DNA from: SFDP01 sp051891855
GTDB lineage: Bacteria > Bacillota > Clostridia > Lachnospirales > Lachnospiraceae
Length of the DNA: 34,375 nucleotides
NCBI GenBank assembly: GCA_051891855.1
Contig: JBJFFP010000057.1
Coordinates: forward strand, 1 to 34,375
Direction of reading: 5' to 3'
Positions 23,441-31,761 of this stretch are shown in pieces. Within the stretch, counting starts at the first letter, position 1. Every line of letters begins with the position of its first letter. The notes beneath the pieces are model-generated. The model did no database searches, was not told the origin of the DNA, and saw only the letters and a program-made list of their open reading frames with translations. The translations under genes were made by a program, and so were the position numbers.

Positions 23441-26058
23441 CCGTGATGGCGAATCAGGCCTATAGCCTTGGAAAACTCCATAATGACCAGAGGAACCAGA
23501 ATCAGACCGCAGCAGATCAGATACAGGCGAGCCGGCAGCAGAATCAGGCCAAAGGCCACTGACAGAGGACCAAAAAGAACCAGAAGCACCAAAAAGACAG
23601 ATAACAGTGCAGCTTTATTTAATGCCCGGTTACCCCAAAAGCCAATACGGAATAAGGAGCGTTCAGAGCGCATATTATAGGCCTGGAGTACCTGAGAAAG
23701 GGACATAACCATAAAAGCGGCGGTCTGTCCTCCGGCAGCAAGTCCGGTGGTTTTTTCTCCCATATAATAGGCAAGCAATGCCAGGATACCGAACATAAGC
23801 CCCTGCATTACGATGCGAATACCGAAGCCATGAGCAAACAGACCTTCATCCCTAGGCTTGGGTGGTTTCTCCATGATATCCCTTTCTACGGCCTCCATAC
23901 CCAGAGCAATAGCGGGAAGGCTGTCGGTTACCAGATTGATCCATAAAAGCTGCATGGATAAAAAGGGAGACTTATGCCATAGCAGCATGGCGATGAAAAC
24001 CGAGATTACCTCACCGATGTTGGTTCCCAGAAGGAATCCCACTACCTTCCTAATATTGGAATAGATACCCCGGCCTTCCCGGACAGCATCCACTATGGTG
24101 GCAAAATTATCGTCGGTGAGGGTCATGTCTGCGGCACCCTTGGCCACATCTGTACCGGTAATTCCCATAGCACAGCCGATATCGGCAGCTTTTAAAGCGG
24201 GAGCATCATTTACGCCGTCACCGGTCATGGCCACTACCTGCCCTTTTTTCTGCCAGGCTTTAACGATTCGGATTTTATTTTCGGGAGAAACTCTGGCATA
24301 GACACAGATGGATGAAATAGCTTCCTCCAGCTGGCTGTCGCTGAGGCTGTCCAGCTCTGCTCCGGTAATGGCCCTGTCCTTCGACTGCAAAATCCCCAGA
24401 CTGGCCGCAATGGCAGAAGCAGTTACGATATGATCACCGGTAATCATGATGGGGCGGATACCTGCCTTTCGACAGGTGGCTACGGCGTCCCTGGCCTCCG
24501 GGCGGGGAGGATCGATCATTCCCACCAGGCCCAAAAACGTAAGCTCGTATTCCAATTCCTCGGGAAGAGCTTCCTCAGGAATCAGGGGAAGCTCCTTGAC
24601 GGCAATGGCAAGAACCCGGAGGGCCTGGGTGCTCATCTTTTCATTAATGGCTTTGGCAGCGGTAAGATTTCCGCTGATGCAGCGTCCCGCCATGATGTCA
24701 AAGGCTCCCTTTACCACGGCCATAATTTTACCGTCTATGCAATGGACAGTGGTCATCAGCTTACGATCCGAGTCAAAGGGAATCTCCGCCAGGCGTGGGT
24801 GGGCTTTATTCAACTCTTCTTTTTTCAGGCCGTTTCTATAGGCAGCCAGAACGATGGCGGTTTCTGTGGGATCACCGATATGCTGCACATCGTTTTCACG
24901 AAAAACAACGGAGGCATCGCAGCACAGAGTAGCCAGACACAGCAGCCGTTTGATACTGTCCGAGTTGGAATCGGTAACAGGCTCAGCCTCATCCTCACCA
25001 TCACCATCACAGTAGGCGCTGACCAGAGTCATCCGGTTCTGGGTCAGGGTCCCGGTTTTATCGGAGCAGATTACGGAAGCACTGCCCAGAGTCTCTACGG
25101 CAGGGAGTCGGCGGATAATGGCGTTTTTACTGACCATTCGCTGTACACCGATGGAAAGCACGATGGTAACAATGGCGGGAAGGCCTTCGGGAATGGCAGA
25201 AACGGCTAAGGAGACGGCTGTCATGAAGATATCCAAGGTGGGAATGCCGTTAAAGAGACCTACCACAAAGATGATGGCACAGGCCATAAGAGCCATGATC
25301 CCCAGGGATTTTCCCAGAGCGGCCAGCTTTTTCTGCAACGGGGTCTGACTGTTTTCTTCCCCTTCCAGAAGTCCTGCGATTTTTCCCATTTCTGTATCCA
25401 TACCGGTGGCAGTGACCACAGCCAGTGCCGTTCCGTATGTAATGCTGCAGCCGGAAAAAACCATATTCTGGCGATCCCCCAAAGGAGCATTTTCGGGAAG
25501 CAGCAAAGAGGCATTTTTTTCTGCGGGCACGGACTCGCCGGTAAGAGCAGCTTCCTCGGATTTCAGGCTGACGCTTCGAATCAGACGGGCATCTGCGGGG
25601 ACGAAGTCACCGGCTTCCAGACGGATAATATCTCCTGGAACCAGAAGGGCAGCTTCAATAAAATCCTCTTTTCCATCACGGATAATGCGGGCATGGGGAG
25701 CGGAAAGACTTTTCAGGGCCTCCAGAGCCTTTTCAGCCTTACTTTCCTGGAGAACGCCCATAAAGGCATTGATCAGCACAATCAGAAGAATCAAAACCGG
25801 CTCAAAAAATTCCCTGGGATTGCCTTCAATGGCGGCGATAAAAAAGGAAACAGCCGCTGCCGCCAGCAGAATGAGAATCATCACATCCTTAAACTGATCG
25901 ACAAAACGCTGAAGATTGCTGCGTTTTTTCTTTGCCCTGAGACGATTTTCTCCATACCTGTGCAGCCGCTCTCTGGCTTCAGGGGCAGTAAGACCGCAGT
26001 CGGCATCAGATGCAAGCTCATGAATAACGTCATCAATAGGTTGGTGATAATAGGTCAT
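23437..26058 (-). CDS. P-type calcium-translocating ATPase (PMCA/SERCA type)
   Basis: The 873-residue cation pump has the N-terminal cation-ATPase domain and the actuator motif LTGESVP. The membrane helix contains AIPEGLPAIV, the phosphorylation site is DKTGTLT with Asp333, and GDGVNDAPALK is in the hinge. Four C-terminal helices include NLVTDSLPAIALG. The PEGLP motif and C-terminal domain are those of Ca2+ (P-IIA) pumps, which expel Ca2+ from the cytoplasm. Mn2+ or other ions are possible for some relatives. The gene has GAGGAGG at its start. It is divergent from a TetR regulator, with a dyad between them. Confidence 0.93.
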   Translation of the reverse strand: MTYYHQPIDDVIHELASDADCGLTAPEARERLHRYGENRLRAKKKRSNLQRFVDQFKDVMILILLAAAAVSFFIAAIEGNPREFFEPVLILLIVLINAFMGVLQESKAEKALEALKSLSAPHARIIRDGKEDFIEAALLVPGDIIRLEAGDFVPADARLIRSVSLKSEEAALTGESVPAEKNASLLLPENAPLGDRQNMVFSGCSITYGTALAVVTATGMDTEMGKIAGLLEGEENSQTPLQKKLAALGKSLGIMALMACAIIFVVGLFNGIPTLDIFMTAVSLAVSAIPEGLPAIVTIVLSIGVQRMVSKNAIIRRLPAVETLGSASVICSDKTGTLTQNRMTLVSAYCDGDGEDEAEPVTDSNSDSIKRLLCLATLCCDASVVFRENDVQHIGDPTETAIVLAAYRNGLKKEELNKAHPRLAEIPFDSDRKLMTTVHCIDGKIMAVVKGAFDIMAGRCISGNLTAAKAINEKMSTQALRVLAIAVKELPLIPEEALPEELEYELTFLGLVGMIDPPRPEARDAVATCRKAGIRPIMITGDHIVTASAIAASLGILQSKDRAITGAELDSLSDSQLEEAISSICVYARVSPENKIRIVKAWQKKGQVVAMTGDGVNDAPALKAADIGCAMGITGTDVAKGAADMTLTDDNFATIVDAVREGRGIYSNIRKVVGFLLGTNIGEVISVFIAMLLWHKSPFLSMQLLWINLVTDSLPAIALGMEAVERDIMEKPPKPRDEGLFAHGFGIRIVMQGLMFGILALLAYYMGEKTTGLAAGGQTAAFMVMSLSQVLQAYNMRSERSLFRIGFWGNRALNKAALLSVFLVLLVLFGPLSVAFGLILLPARLYLICCGLILVPLVIMEFSKAIGLIRHHG

Positions 26059-26187
26059 TGGTTTTCCTCCTCAACAGATTTTACTATGGGGATTATAGAC
26101 AAAACAGCCGAAGACAGCATTAGACCAAAATCCGGTATTGTCCGATTTTTCCCCATCAGAGGAAAAGTATTACTTTTTTGGACAGTT

Positions 26188-26201
26188 GGACATAAATGTC
26201 C
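26188..26201. promoter_or_regulatory. Palindrome in the ATPase-TetR intergenic region
   Basis: GGACAT-AA-ATGTCC is a perfect 14-bp dyad 20 nt upstream of the -35 box of the TetR gene. Extra half-sites lie at 26139-26143 (TGTCC) and 26180-26184 (GGACA). On the reverse strand TATAAT (26097-26092) could be the -10 box of the ATPase gene. A TetR operator controlling both genes is the simplest reading, not proven. Confidence 0.5.
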
Positions 26202-26221
26202 CGAGACAAATTGGGAATTTC

Positions 26222-26250
26222 TTGAGATAATTCCAAATTTATGGTATAAT
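26222..26250 (+). promoter_or_regulatory. Promoter of the TetR-family gene
   Basis: TTGAGA (26222-26227), a 17-nt spacer and TATAAT (26245-26250), with the transcript start about 18 nt before the TTG start codon and GGGAGG in between. Confidence 0.72.
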
Positions 26251-26274
26251 TCAAGCACTCGGGAGGAAAAAAGC

Positions 26275-26799
26275 TTGGCAGATTCCAATATAACCAAAAA
26301 AGCACTGGCGGCGGCTTTAAAGGAGCTGATGGAGGAAAAACCTTTTGAAAAAATCAGTATCGGAGATATTTGTGAAGCCTGTGAGATGAACCGGAAAAGC
26401 TTCTATTATCATTTCCGGGATAAGTACGATTTGGTGAACTGGATTTATGATGTAGAGTTTCTTGCCATTGTGGGAAAAAAAGAATATCCTGCAGCCTGGG
26501 ATTTGCTGCAGGAGCTCTGTACTTATTTTTATGAAAATCGTTCTTTTTATCGGAAAGCACTTAAAATGGCAGGACAAAATTCCTTTTCGGAGCATTTCAG
26601 AGAGTATCTTTATCCCACTCTTTATGCCTATCTGGAGAGTGATATGGCACCCAAAGAGGCTCTGGATTTTTATATTATCTTTTTTACGGATGCCTATATC
26701 TGCACCATAGAACGGTGGCTGTTAAAAAAAGAGCCGGAAGAGCCAAAGCAGCTGGTTCGGCTGATGAGAAGCTGTATCACCATACCCATGAAAGAATGA
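26275..26799 (+). CDS. TetR-family transcriptional regulator (DhaS/TetR_C-8 type)
   Basis: The 174-residue protein has an N-terminal helix-turn-helix (about 27-47: ISIGDICEACEMNRKSFYYHF). An all-helical ligand domain follows, ending ICTIERWLLKK, as in the small TetR group that includes DhaS. The start is TTG 26275, chosen because GGGAGG and the promoter lie just upstream. The same frame is open further upstream, but an earlier start would run through the promoter and into the divergent gene. It probably regulates the adjacent P-type ATPase and itself through the dyad at 26188. The inducer is unknown. Confidence 0.83.
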   Translation: MADSNITKKALAAALKELMEEKPFEKISIGDICEACEMNRKSFYYHFRDKYDLVNWIYDVEFLAIVGKKEYPAAWDLLQELCTYFYENRSFYRKALKMAGQNSFSEHFREYLYPTLYAYLESDMAPKEALDFYIIFFTDAYICTIERWLLKKEPEEPKQLVRLMRSCITIPMKE

Positions 26800-26841
26800 A
26801 GAAGAGTCGAAAGTCAGGTCAAATCGGGTCTTCTTTTTTTT
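26799..26841 (+). terminator. Possible terminator after the TetR gene
   Basis: AAGAAGA (26799-26805) can pair with TCTTCTT (26829-26835) over a 23-nt loop, followed by a run of T. It reaches into the 3' end of the convergent gene. The long loop makes it uncertain. Confidence 0.4.
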
Positions 26842-27862
26842 CTTTCGGGAAGGCTCTTTTGAGAATGGCTTTTAAATCCTGGTTAAAGCAGTTGGTATCC
26901 GGCAGTACACTTTTTTTGGATAAAGTATACAGGCTGCCGTTGGCCCGAAAGCCTCCGCTGCAGCCCTCCTGGGAAATAATGCTGTCAATAGCCTGATTAT
27001 CCCAGAAAAGCTCCAGAAAAAGGAGAGGATAGTTCTGGCAGAAGCGAAGCTCATTAATCAGCGAATAGACCCTTCTTCGTTCCTCTGTGGTTAGCAGCTC
27101 ATCAGGAGAAAGAAAGACAAAAACCGGGTGCAGGCCGGTAAGCTTTGCCAAAAAATCCTCTTTGCCTATACGGGCTTCATCACCTGCCTGATAGATCAGA
27201 TGAAGGCCGTACAAAAAGCCGCCGGCTCTTAAGGCTTTGCAGGCCTCACCACATTCCTGGTGACTACTGCTTTCATATTCGCAGACGAACATCAGATTAG
27301 GACAGGCCTTCCCCCGGGTAAGAAGGTCATCTGTAATTGCATGGGGAGGGCAGAACAGAACAAAAGCAGAGTCGGGACAGGAGGTAATTAAGGTCATAAG
27401 CTGCGGGGGGACGGAAGGCGTATGCAGCTGCCAGGTATAAATTCCCAGGTCCTGTCCCCGGTAAATCAGAGCCTTATAGGCTGCTAAATGTCCGGCAAAG
27501 GAGTCAGGATCAATCTCCAGAGAAAGACACCAGGGAATATTAAAGCCTTCCGCGGCCTCAATGGAGCGGATGGTTCCGGCTCCCCAGGTGCAGCCATTAT
27601 AGCCCAGATTCATCCCGAAGGTGACCAGGCGGTTAGTATGGACAGAATTCACTACATCCTTGACTAAAGTGTAGTAAGCACTATCCTGCCGGGAAAGCAG
27701 GGAACCCACAGTTTCAAAGAGCTGCTGCTGAAATCGTCCTTCGGCGAAGGTGAGAGCCATATCCACCAGATTGCGTATGCTTCTTTCAGGGTCCTCCTGA
27801 ATATCTCTTATGGTTTTTCTCACCGTTGTTTCTACCAGTATATAGCCAATCTTTTGTTTCAT
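26819..27862 (-). CDS. Radical-SAM/SPASM-like protein lacking the CX3CX2C triad (unknown function)
   Basis: The 347-residue protein has an N-terminal helical region (1-75) with DPERSIRNLVDMALTFA. A beta/alpha-barrel-like body follows (about 78-290), starting LVTFGMNLGYNGCTWGAG and containing PWCLSLEID and GIYTWQLHTPSVPP. A C-terminal tail has CSGGFRANGSLYTLS, NCFNQDLKAIL, similar in shape to a SPASM end. The radical-SAM cluster triad is not seen: only Cys91 lies in the first barrel strand. I cannot assign a function. It may be a degenerate family member or a different barrel. The ATG at 27862 is chosen over one at 27895 because AAGGGA lies 8 nt upstream. Confidence 0.6.
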   Translation of the reverse strand: MKQKIGYILVETTVRKTIRDIQEDPERSIRNLVDMALTFAEGRFQQQLFETVGSLLSRQDSAYYTLVKDVVNSVHTNRLVTFGMNLGYNGCTWGAGTIRSIEAAEGFNIPWCLSLEIDPDSFAGHLAAYKALIYRGQDLGIYTWQLHTPSVPPQLMTLITSCPDSAFVLFCPPHAITDDLLTRGKACPNLMFVCEYESSSHQECGEACKALRAGGFLYGLHLIYQAGDEARIGKEDFLAKLTGLHPVFVFLSPDELLTTEERRRVYSLINELRFCQNYPLLFLELFWDNQAIDSIISQEGCSGGFRANGSLYTLSKKSVLPDTNCFNQDLKAILKRAFPKEKKEDPI

Positions 27863-27997
27863 ACGGTTTGTCCCTTCTTTACTTTTACTAATCATTTCAT
27901 CTGTCTATTATCTATATAAGCTTATCCTAGTCCTTAATTCTTATGAAGACAAGGGACAAAAAAAGAGATTTGTCTTAAAATTTTGAAAATAAAAATA

Positions 27998-28059
27998 TTG
28001 AATTAAATTGTGTCCTGTTTTACAATAGAAACAGAAAATTGTCGAACAATTCGTTCGAC
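27998..28059 (+). promoter_or_regulatory. Promoter and leader dyad of the PRTase-like gene
   Basis: TTGAAT (27998-28003), a 17-nt spacer and TACAAT (28021-28026) form a SigA promoter. Just downstream GTCGAAC (28041-28047) and GTTCGAC (28053-28059) are inverted around AATTC, covering about +9 to +27. A strong AAGGAGGG precedes ATG 28087. The rest of 27863-27997 shows nothing clear. Confidence 0.65.
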
Positions 28060-28086
28060 TTAGCGTACTTAAGGAGGGAAGAGCTT

Positions 28087-28728
28087 ATGCAGGATATGAT
28101 TAAAATTACTTCAAAACAGCATCCCGGCGTTACCTTGAAGGCCATTCCCGGCCACTTTGTAACCCCTAATTCTCATGTTAATTATTATCTGGATATGACT
28201 ACCTTGAAAACCAGATTAAGTGAAGCCTCCGCGGCGGCCAAGGAATTGAGTACCCAAATTGCAGTAACCACCATTGTGGATACCATCGTCTGCATTGATG
28301 GCTGTGAGATTATCGGTGCCTTTCTGGCAGATGAGCTGACTAAAGCGGGAATCTATTCCATGAATGCACATAAGACGATTTATATCATTACTCCTGAGGT
28401 GATTAATACGGGGCAGCTGGTTTTCCGTGAGAATTTCCTTCCTATGATCAAAGGAAAGAATGTCCTTTTGCTGCTGGCTTCGGCAACCACCGGACAGACT
28501 ATTGTCAAGGCCACTCAAACTCTCAGGTATTATGGAGCCACTATCAGCGGGATCAGTGCAGTTTTCAGTGCAGCCAATAGCATGATGGGGATACCCATCC
28601 GTGCTCTTTTTACCATAGCGGATCTGCCGGAATATAAGGCTTATGATCCGGAAGGCTGCAGTCTGTGCAAACGGGAGGAGCCCATTGACGCTTTTGCCAA
28701 TGCCTTTGGCTATTCGCGAATCCAATAG
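28087..28728 (+). CDS. Orotate-phosphoribosyltransferase-like protein without the acidic PRPP pair
   Basis: The 213-residue protein has a type I PRTase-like fold. A hydrophobic strand VLLLLASATTGQTI at residues 126-139 occupies the place of the PRPP loop, which in active enzymes reads like VxxxDDVxTTG. Here Ala131-Ser132-Ala133 replaces the two acidic residues, though TTG is kept. The N-terminal part has HFVTPNSHVNYYLDM, as in orotate PRTase homologues of Lachnospiraceae. The C-terminus has a CxxC (GCSLCKREEPIDAF) that could bind a metal. It may bind a ligand without catalysis, or be an altered PRTase. Context does not reveal its pathway. Confidence 0.65.
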   Translation: MQDMIKITSKQHPGVTLKAIPGHFVTPNSHVNYYLDMTTLKTRLSEASAAAKELSTQIAVTTIVDTIVCIDGCEIIGAFLADELTKAGIYSMNAHKTIYIITPEVINTGQLVFRENFLPMIKGKNVLLLLASATTGQTIVKATQTLRYYGATISGISAVFSAANSMMGIPIRALFTIADLPEYKAYDPEGCSLCKREEPIDAFANAFGYSRIQ

Positions 28729-28807
28729 CCTGTCTGTCATGAAAATTGGATCGTGGGCATAGAGTAGATTACAAAAGAAAATCCGGGTACAAAAGGAGGA
28801 CCTGTCT

Positions 28808-29824
28808 TTGAAGAATAAACTGTTGGGAAAAAAGGGAAAGAAAGCTTTGGTTCTGGCCCTGAAAATCGGATTGGGAAGCAGTACAGCCCTACTGATTGCT
28901 TCCACACTACAGCTGGAAAATGCGGCTTCGGCCGGAATCATCACTCTGCTGACCATTCTGGCGACCAAGTGGGAGACCCTTCGCCTCTCTGTGATTAGAA
29001 TTATCACCTTTGTCATTGCTGTTATATTGGCGGCCATTTTATTTAACCTGCCGATCCATTCATGGCTGATGTACAGCATTTATATTACCATATTGGTATT
29101 GATTAACGAGGCTATGGACTGGAAGAGTACGCTTTCCGTAAATGCAGTTATCGGAACCCACTTTCTGTCTACCAGAAATTTCACCCCGGAGTTCATTCTC
29201 AATGAGTTCCTTCTGGTGATTATCGGAATTACCATTGCCTATATTGCCAATATGTTCCGGCACAACCGTAACCATCGGATGTCCATCATTTCTCATATGA
29301 AGGAGGTGGAAGCACAGCTTCAGCAGATTCTGGTGGAGATGGCAGGATATCTCAGAAAGCAGGAGGAAAGCTGGGATGTATGGAAGGATTTGGAACGCTT
29401 GGAAAATGATATTAAGGATTACATGCTGGATGCCTATGAATATGAAGGTAATACCTTTCATTCCCACAGCGGCTACTATCTTAGCTACTTTGAAATGCGA
29501 CTAGAGCAGTGTATGGAATTTTACAGCTTACATACGGAAATGAAACGGATGCGTAAGATGCCGGTTCAGGCGGAACTGGTAGCCGATTATATGCTCTACA
29601 TGAAGGATTTTATTGTTGAGAACAACTGTCCGAAGGAACAGATGGAAAGGCTTCAGGAAATGCTGCTTAAGCTGCAGTCCATGCCCCTTCCGGATAGCTA
29701 TGAAGAATTTGAGAATATGGCCATGCTTTACCATGTACTCAGCCAGCTGGAAGCCTTTTTGGAGCATAAGGATAAATTCATAAAAGGTCTGGATGAGCAG
29801 CAGAAAAAAGTTTACTGGAAATAG
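28808..29824 (+). CDS. Aromatic-acid-exporter (ArAE/DUF939, FUSC-like) membrane protein
   Basis: This 338-residue protein has a cluster of hydrophobic helices in the first 140 residues (IGLGSSTALLIAS, AGIITLLTILATKWETLRLS, then IITFVIAVILAAILF and EFLLVIIGITIAYIANMF). A soluble, helical, highly charged C-terminal half follows. This layout and the ATKWETLRLS block match the aromatic acid exporter family DUF939. The substrate is unknown in most Firmicutes. The TTG start at 28808 is supported by AAAGGAGG 8 nt upstream. It follows the PRTase-like gene by 79 nt and may be co-transcribed. Confidence 0.8.
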   Translation: MKNKLLGKKGKKALVLALKIGLGSSTALLIASTLQLENAASAGIITLLTILATKWETLRLSVIRIITFVIAVILAAILFNLPIHSWLMYSIYITILVLINEAMDWKSTLSVNAVIGTHFLSTRNFTPEFILNEFLLVIIGITIAYIANMFRHNRNHRMSIISHMKEVEAQLQQILVEMAGYLRKQEESWDVWKDLERLENDIKDYMLDAYEYEGNTFHSHSGYYLSYFEMRLEQCMEFYSLHTEMKRMRKMPVQAELVADYMLYMKDFIVENNCPKEQMERLQEMLLKLQSMPLPDSYEEFENMAMLYHVLSQLEAFLEHKDKFIKGLDEQQKKVYWK

Positions 29825-29847
29825 TCTGGAAATTGCCCGAAGATTCG

Positions 29848-29876
29848 TTGACAAATGCAAGGCAAAAGTTTATAAT
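29848..29876 (+). promoter_or_regulatory. SigA promoter of the chemoreceptor gene
   Basis: A perfect TTGACA (29848-29853), a 17-nt spacer and a perfect TATAAT (29871-29876). The chemoreceptor thus uses a vegetative promoter while the downstream flagellar genes use SigD. Leader about 53 nt with AAAAAGGAG. Confidence 0.85.
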
Positions 29877-29935
29877 CAAAAATTAGCAATCACATACAGA
29901 AGTGCCATGCAAAGGAAAAAGGAGCGGATAGAATT

Positions 29936-31627
29936 ATGGCTAAAGAAGTAGAGAACACAAAAAAGAAAACGGGTATAGGAGTACAATTAAATAAAGGCTA
30001 TGCCATAGTTATCGTGATGATGGTTATCTCAGGAGTAGTGGGTATCGTCTGCCTGGCTTTGCTGGAGAACAGCCTGAATCGGTTCGTCAACGGTTCGAAT
30101 AAGGCAGATACAGCAGTGAAGATGTGTCGTATTGACAGTAATATCGCTGCAAGAAATATCAGGGAAATGTATATCGATCATGATAAGAACAATTATGCAG
30201 CTTATCTTGCCAAGGTGAATGAGAAGACAGCAGCCATCGGGGAACAGCTGGAAGTATTGAAGGGAACGGGACTGATTGAAGAAAGTCTGTTTAATCAATA
30301 TGAGGAGAAGCTGAATGCCTGGTGTCAGATTGGCTATGAGATTATGGATTTGATTCAGGCCGGCAAGGATGAAGAAGCAAGAGAGAAAATTGTAAATGAA
30401 TGTGCACCTGCTTTGGATGAGGTTATTGCCCTTTCTCTTCAGCTGGATGGGGTTACCGACGAACTGATGCAGTCCTCTGAGAGAACCGCAACCATCATCT
30501 TTTGGGTGGCTGTAGTTGCTATTGTTACCTTAATTGTTATTGCAGTTATCGCAGCAAAGCGTATCGGTGACAAAATCATCAAATCCATTATCCAACCATT
30601 GCAGGAAGTAGAGGAAGTTTCCAGGCAGCTGTCCATAGGTAATCTGCATGCCCATATTGATTATTCCGGCGAGGATGAAATCGGAATTATGGCAAGAAAT
30701 CTGGAATCTGCTATTGCTACCTTAAGTGAATATGTAGAGGATATTTCCAGTCATATGAATCAGTTCTGTGAAGGAGACTTCCGCGTAGAGCCCAAGAGTG
30801 AATGGCTGGGAGATTTCGTTGCTATTCTGCAGTCCTTTAGAAATTTTGAAGAGAATATGACGGACACCGTCAGAGGAATCCAGGCAGCCTCCGATCAGGT
30901 AGACAGCGGTGCGGAGCAGGTATCCCAGAGTGCTAATGAACTGGCACAGGGAGCTTCCGAACAGGCAAGTATTACCCAGGAGCTGATTGCGACCATAGAA
31001 ACCGTATCTGCACAGGTAGCTGATAATGCCAAGAATGCTAAGGGTATCAGCAAGGATGTGGAGAATGCAGCGGATGCTATTGACAATAGTAATGAGAAGA
31101 TGAAGGAGATGGTGGGTTCCATGGATGAAATCGACCAGACCTCCCGACAGATCAGTAAGATTATTGATACCATTAACAGCATTGCTTCCCAGACGAATCT
31201 ATTGGCGCTGAATGCCTCCATCGAAGCGGCGAGAGCGGGTGAGGCAGGACGAGGCTTTGCCGTAGTAGCAGATCAGGTTTCTGTTTTGGCAGCACAGAGT
31301 GCAGAAGCAGCCAAGGAGTCCAATGTTCTGATTGAATCTTCTGTTGAAGCGGTGGCTAAGGGTATGGTTATTGCCAAGGATACTGCTCAGCAGCTGGAGG
31401 AGGTTGCGGATGCAGCCAGAAACGTTACCAGAGAGGTAGGCAAGGTGGCGGATGATCTGGAGGCACAGACTGAGGCCTTTGAGCAGATTAACGCCGGTGT
31501 AGACCGTATCAATGATGTGGTGCAGACCAATTCTGCAACCAGTGAGGAATGTGCGGCAGCCAGTGAGGAAATGAGCAGCCAGGCGAGCATGCTGGCAGGA
31601 ATGGTATCTAAATTCAGGGTACATTAA
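29936..31627 (+). CDS. Methyl-accepting chemotaxis protein
   Basis: The 563-residue chemoreceptor has a first membrane helix at about 22-44 and an extracellular four-helix-bundle ligand domain (about 45-185). A second membrane helix follows at about 186-208, then a HAMP domain to about 265. The long cytoplasmic coiled coil carries the signalling hairpin IEAARAGEAGRGFAVVAD near residue 430. It passes ligand signals to CheA/CheW. The ligand cannot be inferred. It lies immediately before a flagellar gene cluster but has its own promoter and terminator. Confidence 0.95.
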   Translation: MAKEVENTKKKTGIGVQLNKGYAIVIVMMVISGVVGIVCLALLENSLNRFVNGSNKADTAVKMCRIDSNIAARNIREMYIDHDKNNYAAYLAKVNEKTAAIGEQLEVLKGTGLIEESLFNQYEEKLNAWCQIGYEIMDLIQAGKDEEAREKIVNECAPALDEVIALSLQLDGVTDELMQSSERTATIIFWVAVVAIVTLIVIAVIAAKRIGDKIIKSIIQPLQEVEEVSRQLSIGNLHAHIDYSGEDEIGIMARNLESAIATLSEYVEDISSHMNQFCEGDFRVEPKSEWLGDFVAILQSFRNFEENMTDTVRGIQAASDQVDSGAEQVSQSANELAQGASEQASITQELIATIETVSAQVADNAKNAKGISKDVENAADAIDNSNEKMKEMVGSMDEIDQTSRQISKIIDTINSIASQTNLLALNASIEAARAGEAGRGFAVVADQVSVLAAQSAEAAKESNVLIESSVEAVAKGMVIAKDTAQQLEEVADAARNVTREVGKVADDLEAQTEAFEQINAGVDRINDVVQTNSATSEECAAASEEMSSQASMLAGMVSKFRVH

Positions 31628-31645
31628 TTTAGGATAATAGGATGA

Positions 31646-31675
31646 CGGACTGCAGAGATTCTGCAGTCCGTTTTT
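31646..31675 (+). terminator. Intrinsic terminator after the chemoreceptor gene
   Basis: CGGACTGCAG (31646-31655) pairs perfectly with CTGCAGTCCG (31661-31670) over AGATT, then five T. Confidence 0.93.
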
Positions 31676-31689
31676 GGATAAAGTTTATC

Positions 31690-31716
31690 TAAAGTTTCTT
31701 TTTCAGTATCCGATAA
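31690..31716 (+). promoter_or_regulatory. SigD (sigma-28) promoter of flgK
   Basis: TAAA (31690-31693), 16 nt and CCGATAA (31710-31716) match the SigD flagellar consensus TAAA-N15-GCCGATAA with T in place of the first G. The transcript would start around 31725, with AGGAGA before ATG 31762. Confidence 0.85.
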
Positions 31717-31761
31717 ACATAGCGAAGGAAACTGAAGACTGATTTTCAGGAGACACAAGGA

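Noticed and set aside
25693..26274. N-terminal extension of the TetR-family gene
   Set aside because: The frame is open, but the extension would overlap the divergent pump gene and contain the regulator's own promoter; the ribosome site supports TTG 26275.
28041..28059. Canonical LexA (SOS) box
   Set aside because: The half-sites are separated by 5 rather than 4 bases, and the gene has no known SOS role.
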